From the NCBI GenBank assembly GCA_004194705.1, contig SADC01000234.1:107627-171626 (forward strand): 64,000 bases of DNA, given 5' to 3'. The DNA comes from Ditylenchus dipsaci (Eukaryota; Nematoda; Chromadorea; Rhabditida; Anguinidae). The position numbers were made by a program, and so were the translations under genes. Numbering within the stretch: position 1 is the first letter of the stretch; the number at the start of each line of letters is the position of its first letter. Below, piece by piece: positions 24,400-36,011 of this stretch. The notes under the pieces are model-generated. The model had not been told where the DNA came from. It worked only from the letters and a program-made list of their open reading frames with translations, and ran no database searches.

Positions 24400-25348
24400 T
24401 TTTGACCAAAATTTGACTTTTTGCCTCGGGGACCAAACTAAAGCAACCCAAACCTCTTTTGGGGCATCCAGATACTCTAAAAATAAAGAACTATTATATA
24501 TACTGGTTTTTACCATATTTTTTTTTATCAATAGTGTTGGGTAAAAAACTCCCTACATGCATGAAGACTGTTTTTGTATATATTAGTCCCTAAATCTCAA
24601 TGGTATACCGTATTTTCTCTATTAAACCCCCATGGGGATTATTTTTCAACCCCTAAAAAATCAGAAAAGTTTGAGATCGATTTCGAGTTTTTTGGCCGGG
24701 GTGGGTTTGGAGGTTTAAGTTTAAAATATAGACCTCCATGGCGCAGTGCGTTAGCGTTTGTTTTTTTTACTCAAAATGGTGTGTATAAATCGGTTATCGG
24801 GCGATATATAAATCGAGTACATATCGGGTATCATAGTTTTATAAATTTTGGAGAAAATTTTTTTTTCAAAAATGCTCGGCAGGGCCCTAAAACACTTTGT
24901 ACGTTTCAAAGTCCAAAATGTCGAAAAAAGACGATTTTGAACCTTTTTGAGCTAAGCGGTATAGTAATGATGACCACTTTTTTACATTTCTTATTAGTTT
25001 ATCTGATGCAGAAAGAAAAGGTCTTTTTCGATACGTAACTTAAAAGTTTCGGCGCTACTCGATTTTACCACTAACCTCAGCCCCCCCCTCCCCAAAAAAA
25101 ACACTTCCTCGGGAATACCTCCACCCCCTGCCCCGCACCCTCCTTAATAATTTTTAGCCTTAGGAATTAGGCTCAGCACTTAGGCTTTGGTTCCTGGGCA
25201 TTAAAGACAACACGTACTAATTCCAGCATTTTTCAAAAAAGGGACCTTATGTACTTTTGGAGGGGGTTGGTGTTCGGAAGGCTTGTCACCGATTTTTTCA
25301 CTATAAAATTTTAAGTTTTACATAGTCATCAAGTTGAGAATGGTGATT
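24400..25348. other. Repeat debris
   Basis: One terminal-type sequence TACCGTATTTTCTCTATTAA at 24604 belongs to the pogo-like family, with no clear partner end. Frames at 24574-25038 run through this debris and look non-coding. Confidence 0.4.
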
Positions 25349-25970
25349 ACCGTATTTCCTCTAATTGCCGCCCCCCCCAGAGGCCGATCGAAAAAAAAAG
25401 CGCCCAGCTTCACTGTCAGCAAATGCTATAATTTGGAGATTTCATGCACATGACTGGCTGGCATTGAATTGGACATCAGTAGAAGCTTTAAAAATCTTAG
25501 TTCTAACAAATTATTACCTTCTACCCTGTATGATAGCTCAAATGAAAGCTTACAATCTTGGCTACATTTCTGTATATGAAACGTGTGACTTGTCGAAAAA
25601 AACCCTCAAAACCCTTGATTATCTGAGCTCTAGCCTATTTTTTAGCTTACGAATAAGCTACACTAAGTGTGAAACCCTGCGTTGATGGTCTTGTCAGATA
25701 GTCCAGAGCCCGAGTATGACTCTTACACGAAATTATTGATAAAATAAAATATATGGTGTGCAGCCGGTAGTAGTCGAACCCGTGACCTACGCGATGCGTA
25801 TATCTGCAGTTTTCCCTCCCTTTAATTTGGTTGCCCTGGACAAACAATTGGTCTAAAAATTCTGCCCAAAAATCATAAAAAAAATTGAAAATAGGATAAA
25901 AACTTTCATTGTTGGAATGATAAATTACTTCAAATTTATGGTCGAAAAATAAGCGCCCCCCTCCTAATTG
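25349..25970. mobile_element. Pogo-like MITE, ends partly eroded
   Basis: The left end TACCGTATTTCCTCTAATTG resembles the terminal repeat of the autonomous pogo-type element at 33839. The subterminal GCCGCCCCCCCCAGAGG and AAAAGCGCCC are mirrored near 25950 by AATAAGCGCCCCCCTCCTAA. The centre carries a tRNA-like segment. Confidence 0.5.
25755..25815 (-). repeat. tRNA-derived SINE fragment
   Basis: On the minus strand it reads CGCATCGCGTAGGTCACGGG then TTCGACTAC, a good RNA polymerase III B box. The same segment recurs at 56960-57025, so it is a dispersed SINE and not a tRNA gene. Confidence 0.5.
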
Positions 25971-26018
25971 AGACAAGCAGAAACTGACAAGACTAATAGA
26001 AATCCAGCTCAGTTTCAA

Positions 26019-26817
26019 GTAACTGGTGGACAAAAAGTCCTTGGACAAATTTTGAGCTCACTTTTTAAAATAAAAATTTAACGATGAGAAAATTCCGAAA
26101 AATAGGTTTTGTAGCCCTGAATCTCCTCTTTCAAATGGCATATTGCTTTCAGCTTGACTATTTTGGATAAGTCACTATTTGGCTCCAAACACTTGTCCAG
26201 TCATTTTGAGAAGGTTACCAACGTTTTCATCACTTTAACTGGTCAAATGTTTTATTGAATTTTAAGTGTCACTGCAGAATTTTATCACCATGTTGTAGCG
26301 CAGCTCAAGAGCTACAAAACCCATATCACAGAAAATTTTTTAAAGATCTGAGTGTTGAGATACGGCCTTTTGGAATAAATCAATTTCTTGAAAAAATGAC
26401 CAAAATCCGAGAAATTGGCAAAAACTTTCATTTTGGTCATTTTTTCAAGAAATTGATTTATTCCAAAAGGCCGTATCTCAACACTCAGATCTTTAAAAAT
26501 TTTTCTGTGATATGGGTTTTGTAGCTCTTGAGCTGCGCTACAACATGGTGATAAAATTCTGCAGTGACACTTAAAATTCAATAAAACATTTGACCAGTTA
26601 AAGTGATGAAAACGTTGGTAACCTTCTCAAAATGACCAGACAAGTGTTTGGAGCCAAATAGTGACTTATCCAAAATAGTCAAGCTGAAAGCAATATGCCA
26701 TTTGAAAGAGGAGATTCAGGGCTACAAAACCTATTTTTCGGAATTTTCTCATCGTTAAATTTTTATTTTAAAAAGTGAGCTCAAAATTTGTCCAAGGACT
26801 TTTTGTCCACCAGTTAC
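26019..26817. repeat. Near-perfect 799-bp palindrome (foldback element)
   Basis: Both arms, about 380 bp each, run from GTAACTGGTGGACAAAAAG to its complement; centre near 26418 with a loop of roughly 30 bp. The same 70-odd-residue nonsense peptide starting MNFKCHCRILSPCCSAAQEL can be read on either strand, which shows how exact the symmetry is. The arms contain TTTTGTAGCCCTGAATCTCC. A diverged copy surrounds the pogo element at 33.2-36.1 kb. Confidence 0.9.
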
Positions 26818-27204
26818 AATGGTATTTAATGTGTAAGGTGATGTATGAAAAATACAAAGCTATCCACAACCCCATATTTCTGCCGAAAGGTTACAAGGCA
26901 AACAATCAAAATCGAATTTTTTTCGTTATCTTGCAATAGATTTATTTGGGAAAGAGCCCTATTTAGATCACATGGGCCCATTGCATTAGTGTAACGTAGA
27001 AAAGAAGATCATGCTTTTCAATTAGCCCAAAACAGTTATTTAAAAAGCTATGTTTATGCATGAAATTGAAATGAAACAGTGAAATTTTTAAAATTGTCGA
27101 TTTATGTCATTAGATTATATTATTTATGGTACCTTTATTTAACTATTTTGAGATCTTCGAAGCTATTCTTTTAAATTTTTCTATTGTTCTACTTCTTAAT
27201 GGTC
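26818..27204. other. Gene-free spacer
   Basis: AT-rich unique sequence; nothing recognised. Confidence 0.4.
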
Positions 27205-27584
27205 TTGAACAGAGATGCGAATCGTACTTTTTTAAAAGATTTGTACTTTTTTCGGGACCCCAAATATTTTTTAGGTTTGAAAATTTTATTCAAAATTTTT
27301 TTTTGCTTCAAAACGGCAATAGGCCAATGCTCTTTACTCAAAATTTCGGAAATAAATGTATTTGATCAAAATAAAGACATTTTCGGGTATTTTGAGGCTC
27401 TACCCATATTCTTCTACCGCCAGTTTTCTACCGGACAATTATTCTGCCGGACAGTTCTTTTACCGATTAGTTCTTCTACCGGATAATTCTTCTACCGGTT
27501 AAACCTTCTGCCGCCTGTTCTTCGACCGTTGTGTATTTGTACAAATTCGTGTGGCCTTTTCTCTGCTGCATAGATATATTAAAT

Positions 27585-29164
27585 GGTACACGGACAATTG
27601 ACTCTCGGGACAATTGACTCTCCGGGACAATTGACTCTCGGCACAATTGACTCTCGGGACAATTGACTCTCAGGACAATTGACTCTCAGGACAATTGACT
27701 CTCGGGACAATTGACTCTCCGGGACAATTGACTCTCTAGTAGTGAAATAGCAAAAATTAAATGATGTACCCAATTGGTTGAGTAAAATTAAAAATGATAA
27801 ACAAAACAGTAAATCTTTTGTTTGCTAGCTTGTTTTTTAGTTTGTTTGTTTGCACTCTGAATTATTTGATCTATTTTTTTGCAGGTGTTAGAATCAAGAA
27901 CATGAGCATCCGCAGCGCATTGCAAGAGATCAACGCCGGCTACTTTTCGGACAGCGATGAAGAGGAAGAAGTGGAAGACGGAGAACCAGTCGCTAATGTG
28001 GAGCCAGTCACCAATGAGGAACCAGTCGCCATTGTGGAGCCACCGGTATGTCTTTTATGTAATTTTAACCAGTGTTTTTGATTTCTCTACTATTTTTAAA
28101 ATTTTCAGGTGATCATTCTATCGGAGAAAGAAAAAGCAATGCTTACTCATGAAGGACACCTCTTCTGGAAGCACATGAACAGCAAAGCAGGCGACAAAAC
28201 ATTTGGGGATGCATCAAAAGAAAAACAACTGGTTGCCTCTTCCGAATCCATACACGAATCGCAACTGGGGAAGTGATCAAAACGATGCGGACTTCGCAGT
28301 CCAATGTCGTAAGTTGTTTTAAGTTTTCTTTATTTGTTCATTTTTTACAGGAATGATAACGTCCATGGCCTTCGTTCCGCCTCAAGACTTGCTGAGGGTT
28401 TTTGCCGAGCTTTGGGAACTGATGCCTTTGGAACTGGAACCGGTCATGTTATATTTTGAGAAAAACTATATTGGTATGTTTTATTTACTTTTTCCTTATT
28501 TTTATTATTATTCTCATTTGAAGGAACCGAAACACGAAGGGGCAATCGGAATGTGTTGGTGGAGCCAAAATTCGAGCACTCACTGTGGAACCTCTACAAC
28601 AGAACTCTGGATGGAAGTCACCGAACAAACAACTATGCCGAAGCCGCCAATCACCGAATCCAAACTGAGCTTGATGTGTGCCATCCCGGGATATGGAACT
28701 TTATCGACTGCCTGCGAGTGGTGCAACAAGGAAGAGACCATCAATTCATCCAGTGGCAAGCCGGCAAGCGACCAAAGGGAAAGCGACTCAACTACAAAAA
28801 AGCTGACACCCGAATCCTGAGCATTGTGGAGCAGTACGCCGTCAGGAACACTGAAGAATACCTCAAAGGCCTTGCAAATAATTATGATATGGATGATTGA
28901 AAATAATTTGTTATTGTTGTTTGTTATCGTTTATTGTTCCTCACCAAATGTACCTCGTTAATCCTGCGTTTGTTGTTCAACTCTTCTGTAAAGTGCTTAC
29001 GTGAATATTTCAAAGAGTCAATTGTCCCGGAGAATCAATTGTTCTCAGAGTCAATTGTCCCGAGAGTCAATTGTCCCGGAGAGTCAATTGTTCTGAGAGT
29101 CAATTGTGCCGAGAGTCAATTTTCCCGAGAGTCAATTGTCCCGAGAGTCAATTGTCGCGTACCC
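27585..29164 (+). mobile_element. Mutator-like transposon (MULE), internally deleted, 9-bp TSD
   Basis: Ends GGTACACGGACAATTGACTC and GAGTCAATTGTCGCGTACCC, each built from about seven to nine tandem copies of GGGACAATTGACTCTC. The identical 9-mer ATATTAAAT flanks both sides (27576-27584, 29165-29173). The interior carries a four-exon gene with a FLYWCH domain and a MULE C-terminal domain but no catalytic core. 1,580 bp. Confidence 0.9.
27902..28900 (+). CDS. FLYWCH-MULE transposase remnant lacking the catalytic core
   Basis: Exons 27902-28045, 28109-28308, 28351-28473 and 28524-28900, with introns of 42-63 nt ending in TTTTCAG/TTACAG or similar. Exon 1 is acidic with (V)EPV repeats. Exon 2 is a FLYWCH zinc finger (HLFWKHMNSKAGDKTF, then GCIKRKTTGCLFRIHT). 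Its frame is broken by one missing base near 28204. Exons 3-4 are the MULE C-terminal region (MLYFEKNYIG, LWNLYNRTLDGSHRTNNYAE, HPGIWNFIDCL). The DDE catalytic segment normally found between the FLYWCH finger and this region is absent, so the protein could bind element ends but not cut. It is a non-autonomous derivative or a repressor-like product. Confidence 0.75.
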
Positions 29165-29898
29165 ATATTAAATGACTTAACTAATGGAAATAAGGAGATG
29201 AACTACCCGGTTGAAGAACAGCCAGTTGAAGAATTAACCGCTTTTACTAACTTTATAGAATTAACCGGTAGAATAACAGGCAGCAGAATATTTAACCAGT
29301 AGAAGAACTGTCCGGTAAAAAAATTGGTGGTAGAAGAATAAGGGTAGAGCCTATTTTGGCGAAAAAGCTATTTTATCCAGTGCTTATTGCTCTTTTGGTG
29401 CTAAAAAAATAAGATTTTGACGTGAAATTCTAAAATATAATAAGATTTGGAGACCCGAAATAAGGACAAATCTCATTAATAGGACGTTTGAGAGCTCTGC
29501 AATAAGTAACGCATAAATGACTTTCCCAACGACCTTCTTTCATATTTGCTAAAAATGTACTTTTTTAAGCAAATGAACTTTTTTCTGCAGGTTTCCATTG
29601 ACATAACTGGCCTTAAAGCATTTTAACAAAAAAAAGTTCTTTTTTACCGGACAACGCAGGTTATTTAGATGCTTTTGTCACTTTACCGACACATATGATT
29701 TAATAAGGTACTCTCCCGGGCACAAATTTTCAAAGCCTGTAGAGTGAAGTATTTTATTGGGGAAGTTATACAGTCCACGTTCGATTTAACAACTCAAACA
29801 AAAAATATACCGGCGACGAAAATTGTGGATCACTATGGATATATATTTTACAATTGATTTTTTCTTTTTCTTGTTCGTGCGGAACGGTCACCATACAT

Positions 29899-30475
29899 GC
29901 TGAGCCCCAGAAGTCGGATTTTGTACTGCATCAGCTGTGGCGATCCAATCACCATCGCGGAGAAGCGTATTATTAAGATGGTCCATAAGTTCGGGGTTGC
30001 TTATACGCAACTCGTTTCTGCATGGGTTTCATAATCTTTGAATAATAAGAGGCATTGAAGGATGACAGATGGGTTCCAGAATCAACAATAAATTTGTAAA
30101 AAAAGAAGAATTTTTTTTGACCGGTTTCAAAATTAATTTTTAAAAAAGTTTGGAAACCCATCAAAAAGCTTTGTTCAGAGTTTACAAATTCGATTTTGAT
30201 ATTGGAACCCATCTGTGAAATTTGAATGGTTCTTATTTTTAAGAAGTTATGAAACCCATGCAGAAAGTTTGCCAGTTGCGCATAATCAACCGTGAACTAG
30301 TTGACCGGCCCGATACCAACACTTTTGACTACGGCATGCGGAGAAGCCATCTTTTGATCTGTCCAACAACACCCTTCACCAGCTTGACTTGGTCATTCGT
30401 GATGTCTCTATCATGCATCTCGGGTCAAAAGTGATACGTCGTTTCTCAAGCGAGTTTTGAATGCTGGAAAAGTGA
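29899..30475 (+). pseudogene. Coding-like sequence split by a foldback insertion
   Basis: ATG at 29899 opens LSPRSRILYCISCGDPITIA, and after the inverted repeat (30013-30275, ends TTTCTGCATGGGTTTCATAA and its complement) an open stretch reads INRELVDRPDTNTFDYGMR. A frame shifted by one missing base then continues SFDLSNNTLHQLDLVIRDVS to a stop near 30471. GC and codon texture exceed the flanks. However, the sequence just outside the insertion is itself weakly inverted, so it may all be repeat. No family recognised. Confidence 0.25.
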
Positions 30476-30689
30476 AAAAACATTTTTGCATGTCATTATA
30501 GGCCAATCCACAATTCTATAGTTTGGCCGGCAAGCGCAAGCTAGCATATGTTAGCAAGCGTTCAAATCATAGTCTTAACTTAAAAATGTTCCTCGAATAT
30601 TAAAAAGAATTGTTTCATGGGCACTTATTGGGTTGGGGGAGGGGGGGGGGTTTCACTTATTTAAAAATAGTGTTTAAATGATTCCTAAG

Positions 30690-30815
30690 GCTTGGTTGGT
30701 TAGAAATGCGCGCACTCACTTACCTTAGACATAATTCCGAGCAAGACTCTTGATTAAAAATGCATAAAGAGACTCTTTTTGTCTAGCTCCAGTGACCAAA
30801 ACGGGTAGAATAACT
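30690..30815 (-). repeat. Dispersed repeat with CTAAGGTAAGTGAGTG core
   Basis: Contains GCGCACTCACTTACCTTAG followed by ATTCCGAGCAAGACTCTTGA, the complement of the core of the copy at 54.7 kb. Confidence 0.6.
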
Positions 30816-31913
30816 TAATACAAGGTAATTTGCCTTGATCCCCAAGGCAAAAAGTCAAAAAAATTTTTTCAAAAATACCATTCTTCGTGTGGAAAAATGT
30901 TAGAAAATAACTTTTTCATCGTTTTAAGCATATAAAAATTACTTAGGAGTCGTTTAAACATGATTTTTAAATAAGTGAAAACACCACCCACCCCCCCCCG
31001 CCCAGCCCAATCAGTTCCATTTTATGAATTCTGTTTTAAAGCCGTAGAAAAAACAGGCGGTATTAAGCCTCTTTTCAAAAAAATGCGAATACTAAGGCTA
31101 TTTATGCTGTGGATTTACATAAATTCCAGGCTTTACATTATCAATGTGAAAATTCAGATTTGGAATTAGACGCAAGATGAAATTAGTATTTTTCTTTATT
31201 TTATTTTCTTTTCTGCTAAAGTCAGCACCTGTAACAGGTGAGTTAAAATAAAAGCATTAGGATTTAGCATTTATTTAAATTATTATTCGCACTGATCAAA
31301 CACCTTTTTTTGACAACATTTTCATAATAAAAGTGATAGTTTCATCCTTTTATACGACTTAAAAAAACTGCAAAAATTATTCGAAAAATAATTCTGGTAC
31401 TGATTTGGGACACGTAGGCAGTAAGAGGTTAAAGGAGGACGGACTTAAAAAGGGGGGGGCGGTGGTGTGGTATTTTAACTAGAAAATGGATTTCACAAGC
31501 TTAAGTTAATTTTATATTTATTTTTAACCCTCTTTTTCACACTGATAGAATGACATAAATCCACCCCACAAAAACTCATCAAATCGAAGTTTCGAAATGA
31601 ATTTTTTTTAAAATGCAATTTTAAAAATTTTAAACGTAAAAATTAAAAAAAAATTTCAAAAATTTTCGCGTGTTTTTTGAGCTTGCAATTACTACAATTA
31701 CTTCAATGCCATTTTCAAAACTTCGGAGAAGAATAAGGCGAAGAAAAACTGCCGTCTTTTCTGTGAACTTATCATAATAAAAACAATAAATTAACCAAAA
31801 AAAATTTTTATTGATGCAAGAACAGATACAAGAAACAGAAAGGGTAATAACAAACAGTAACAGCGGCACTTGTTCGGCTCCTCTTTGCAAAAAAAGAGTA
31901 GTATTGCAAATAA
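30816..31913. other. Gene-free stretch with a poly-C tract
   Basis: C-run at about 30991-31000 inside a foldback fragment mirrored by a G-run near 30640; otherwise AT-rich with no supported gene. Confidence 0.45.
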
Positions 31914-32311
31914 AATTAAACCTCGTTTATCCGGCACCCCAAAAGTTTGTTTCCGCCTTGGGTACGACACTTTTTTGAAACTTTTGCCGTTCTGTTATTA
32001 CAGTCGGATCGGAATATTGTCAGGATTCCAATTTTTCCAATATTTTTAAATTCTGCAATTTTATCATTGAAAAATCAAATCTCGGTTATCCAACACCCTT
32101 TTAAAAAGGGTGCTGGATAACCGGGTTTTTGCTTTTTCGATGATAAAATTGCACCATTTTTTTGAAAAATCGGAAAAATTGGAATCCTGACGATATTTCT
32201 GATCAGCCGTCAAAACAGAACTAGCAAAAGTTTTTAAAATTGGGTTAAACAAAGGGTCGGATTCAAGGCGGGAACGAACTCTTAAAGTGCCGGACAAACG
32301 AGGTTTGACTG
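31914..32311. mobile_element. TA-target inverted-repeat element, phrase 'ACCTCGTTTATCCGGCAC'
   Basis: Left AAACCTCGTTTATCCGGCAC, right GTGCCGGACAAACGAGGTTT then GACTG and TA. The left terminus has decayed. An inner repeat has CTCGGTTATCCAACACCC and its complement around 32100. Confidence 0.65.
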
Positions 32312-32954
32312 TACTACTTCAACTAGAACTAGTATTTTGAAGTACTTTTTTGAACTATTTTGTAATCAGAAAAAAAAACAGAAAAAAATTTTAAGTTGCT
32401 TTTGAGTGTAAAGAAATTTATATACAATTATTCATGCTATATATTTAAATTTGAAAAAAAATTCGCACGTTTAGTTGCAATTTTGATTCAAAAAACTTTA
32501 ATAAAATTTTTTTATTTAAGCTGTATGGAATGCGGAACAACAAAATTTTTGTGAGTCAATTATTAAATCAGCAAATTTCTGCCATAATTTTTTTTATTCT
32601 CTTGCTTTTTGCAACATATGTTGTGCAGTGGGCTCAGTTAACAAAAAGAATTAAATCTATCTTTTTCAATTTTGGTTTGCCATGGCCCCCGCATGCAAAA
32701 AAAATTTTTACGAAAAAAAAGATGACAAAACCAAATACTAAGGTTGAAAACAACGGTTTTATGATTTTTATAATATTTTCGTATTAATATAATGAGCGTT
32801 TTAAGTGAATTACTTCCAAGGAGAATACTGCATCTATAAAAGATACAGATTTTTAATGACAAAAACACAGCTGCAGTCAAAAAATAGCGTCATTCTTTTA
32901 TTTTAAATCACATCCTTTAAAAAGTATTGCGAAAAGTATCCACTAAAAAATCTA
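32312..32954. other. Gene-free AT-rich stretch
   Basis: No supported feature. Confidence 0.4.
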
Positions 32955-33091
32955 CCGTATATCTTCTAATAAGACTCCACCTTCTATTGAAACCTCACTT
33001 TTTAGTCAGATAAGGCCTAATAAGGCCAAAAAGGCATGTTCTGATAAGGTTAAAAAATAAGGCTCCATGATCCTTATTAGAAGGTATACGG
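32955..33091. mobile_element. Pogo-like MITE, complete
   Basis: TIR CCGTATATCTTCTAATAAG / CTTATTAGAAGGTATACGG, TA at each flank. The end resembles the CNGTATTCNCTCTAAT terminus of the pogo element 750 bp downstream. 137 bp. Confidence 0.8.
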
Positions 33092-33838
33092 TATGTCAAA
33101 AATGATTTTTTTATAGTGGAACCTCAGACCCCTAAACGCTACTGAAATATAAATGGTGTCCAAAAAGTTCGGGATGGATTTTCAAGGCCTTATCTTTCAC
33201 CAATGTTGTGATCATATTTTTTTCTTTTAATAGCATTTGTAGCTCTGCCTCTCCTCTTTCAAATGGCATACTAAACTTAGCTTGATTATTTTGAATGAGT
33301 CACTATTTGGCACCAAATACTTGTGAAGTCATTTTAAAAAGTTTACCAGCGTTTCCATTACTTTAACTGATAACAATTTAAACGATATTGTAGCGCAGCT
33401 CAAGTGCTACAAAACCCATGTTCTAGAATGTTTTTTAAAATCTGAATGTTGAGATATGGCTTTTGGGGAAAAAATCAATTTCTTAAAAATGACTAAAATT
33501 CAAGTTTTCCTAATTTTTCGGGTTTTACTCATTTTTCAAGAAATTTATTTTTTCCAATAACCATATCTCAACATTGAGATTTAAAAAAAAGATTCTTTAG
33601 CATGGGTTTCGTAGCACTTGAGCTGCGCTACAATATGGTGCTAAGAAGTTATTATAGCCATTGAAATTTTATTTAAATTTTTTATCAGTTAAAGTGATCA
33701 AAACGCTGGTAAACTTTTCAAAATGACCTCTTTAGTGTTTGGTGCCAAATAGTGACTTATTTTAAATAATCAAGCTAAGTTAAATATGCCATTTAGAGAG
33801 AAGAGGCAGGGCTACAAAACGGTTTTAGAAGTAAAATA

Positions 33839-36011
33839 CTGTATTCGCTCTAATGATCCCACATCTCTAATGAACCCACAGTCTCTAATAATCCCACACC
33901 CAGAGGTTAAGTAGAATATAATCCCACACTCTCTAATAAACCCACAGTCTCTGATAATCCCACAGTAGGAAAATTCGAGCTCAAAATCTGAATTTTTGGC
34001 ATTCTGTATTTGAGTACTAACGTAAAAAGTGGGAACCTTCCTGCTAGGCTACGCGTGTAGAAGTTATAGACATAGTCGTAATTCAACCCATATGTAAGAC
34101 CGTTTAAAGTATGGAAATTAATTAGGCTTTGTTTGTGTGGGTTGAAATCCTAATCGTGATAACGTCGAAACGAGTACTCTGCCATTTTCATCCACAACAT
34201 TCAGCCCTCTATCAGATGTCTAGAGCTCATGAAGAGAGTTCAGATGATGGCATCGACAGTCGAACTCGGAAGCATAGAAAGTACAGTGCGGAATTCAAGT
34301 TCAAGGTGATCCAGTCGGCTCGTGGGGGATCGAAGAACTCAGCCAGCAAGCACTACGGAATCAGTCGCAGGCTCGTCTATGACTGGATGGACAAGGAAGA
34401 GGAGATTCGTAAGCAAGTGTGAGGCTCAAAAAACTCTCAAATATTTGCATTATCCTTATCATTTTAGGTCAAGTTCCAACCATGCGAAGCATCTACCAGG
34501 TGGAGGAAGATCTGTGAAGAATGAGAATCTTGACAAGGAGCTCGCAAAGTGGGTCCGGCTAAATAGACACGCAAAGAAGAAGGTTTCCCGACGGATGATT
34601 CAGCGTCAGGCGGAGAAGGAGTTCAAGCTGACCGATCAGGATTTCAAGGTAAGGTTGATAATTCACACCTTCAACTAATTAAATTTATTTATTAAGGCGA
34701 GCGATGGCTGGTTACAGAAGTTCATGAAGAGGCACAATTTCACTTCACGTCGAGGTACCACGGTCTGCCAAAAACCACCTCTCGACTACGTTTCGAAGAT
34801 CATCCAGTTCATCAAGTACGTGACCAAGATGAGGAGAAGAACAACTACGATCACATCTACGCTTGCGATGAGACTGCAGTTTGGCTGGATGCGGGCGGTG
34901 GCAAGACTGTTGAGGAGCGAGGAGCTAAGGAAGTGGGCTTTACAAAAGTTATTCACCAAACTATTTCAGGTTCCAATCCTTACAACGGGGCATGACAAGG
35001 CAAGGATCACTGTGATGCTGACTGCGAGAAGTGATGGCAAGAAGATGAAACCTTTAGTGCTACTTCCACGAGTGCGACCTGACAAAAACGTCGTCAAGCA
35101 ATTGAGCCAGAAGTTGTTCCTCGTCTGGGCGGGCAAGATCTGGATGGACGATTCTCTCACAGCCGAATTTCTCAACCGTGTAATGGGCCGACCAATCTTC
35201 GAGAAGAGACTTCTCGTTTGGGATGCTTTCAGATGTCACACCAGCGAAGCTACAAAAAAGGTTCTGCGTGATATCGATCTACACACAGCTGTCATCCCGG
35301 TGGTTGCACAAAGTTTGTTCAGGTAGGCATCGATTCACGCTCTTAGATTTATTAATTCTGCTCTTATAGGCTCCGGACGTCTGCTGGAATGCTCCATTCA
35401 AGGCCCAAATCAGAAGTTACTACGAAACTTGGATCAGCAACGGCGACCGGATGACCTTCACGACTGGCGGCAATCCGAGGGCTCCTTCGATGGAAGTGTA
35501 CTTGGACTGGATCGTGCGCTCTTGGGATGCTCTACCAAAGAATCAAGTCATCAATTCCTTCAAGGGTAAGTTCATTTTAGCCTCACATCCAAGCTGATCA
35601 TAGCCACAATCTCAATTTTCAGTATGCGGTCTGACTAATGCTGGCGATGGAAGTGAAGACGACTTTATCCACTGCTTCAAGGCGCATGGCCCTATCCCGG
35701 AAGGTTTGGAGATGCTGAAGGAAGCGAGAGCGATGGAAACTGCGGCGGAGGTTTCAGAAGAAGTGGATGTGGAAGAAGATCTTGCTAATGGCTACCTGAG
35801 CGCGGAGAATGAAGTTATTGAGGAAAATTTTGCTTGAGTTGTGATGGGTTCTTTTGGGAAAAATGAAGAAGCTTTGGTCTGATTCGTTTGTTTGATTTAT
35901 GATTTTAAGGACCAGGTGGTGATCGAACAATAATCCCACACTCTCTAATAATCCACACCCTTGGGGTGATTGAGATATAATCCCACAGTGGGATTATTAG
36001 AGAGAATACGG
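33839..36011 (+). mobile_element. Pogo/Tigger-type DNA transposon, nearly intact
   Basis: TIR CTGTATTCGCTCTAATGATC and its inverse GATTATTAGAGAGAATACGG... (right end 36011), flanked by TA. Subterminal repeats of TCTCTAATAATCCCAC. It encodes a six-exon transposase with all three catalytic aspartates. 2,173 bp. Confidence 0.9.
34216..35837 (+). CDS. Pogo-type DDD transposase with pipsqueak/CENP-B DNA-binding domains
   Basis: Exons 34216-34408, 34500-34648, 34697-34932, 34970-35322, 35370-35565 and 35623-35837. The third intron is only 37 nt. The N-terminus has a pipsqueak-type helix-turn-helix (KYSAEFKFKVIQSARGGSKN), then a CENP-B-type domain (WVRLNRHAKKKVSRRMIQRQ) and SDGWLQKFMKRHNF. The DDE_1 core shows YACDETAVWLDAGGGKTVEE (first Asp), TTGHDKARITVML, LLVWDAFRCH (second Asp) and APDVCWNAPFKAQIRSYYET (third Asp). 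It cuts and pastes the element at TA targets. Two single-base losses (near 34830 and 35297) break the frame; splice phases elsewhere fit. So the copy is either freshly inactivated or mis-sequenced. Confidence 0.85.

Larger units (their letters stand above)
27396..29351. mobile_element. Inverted-repeat element, phrase 'TTCTTCTACCGG', hosting a MULE
   Basis: Ends GGCTCTACCCATATTCTTCT and AGAATAAGGGTAGAGCC are inverted copies. Each end has several variants of TTCTTCTACCGGA. The 8-mer TATTTTGA/TATTTTGG flanks it (27388-27395, 29352-29359; one mismatch). Without the nested MULE it would be only about 370 bp, so it is a MITE. Confidence 0.75.
27205..29500. repeat. Outer foldback hosting two further insertions
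   Basis: Left AGATTTGTACTTTTTTCGGG then ACCCCAAATATT; right AAGATTTGGAGACCCGAAAT then AAGGACAAATCT, inverted. The same family is present without insertion at about 36080-36390. It holds the element at 27396-29351. Confidence 0.6.

Noticed and set aside
24574..25038. 154-codon plus-strand frame
   Set aside because: Runs through pogo-like terminal sequence and repeat debris.
26255..26581. Identical 89-codon frames on both strands
   Set aside because: They are a consequence of the palindrome, not a gene.
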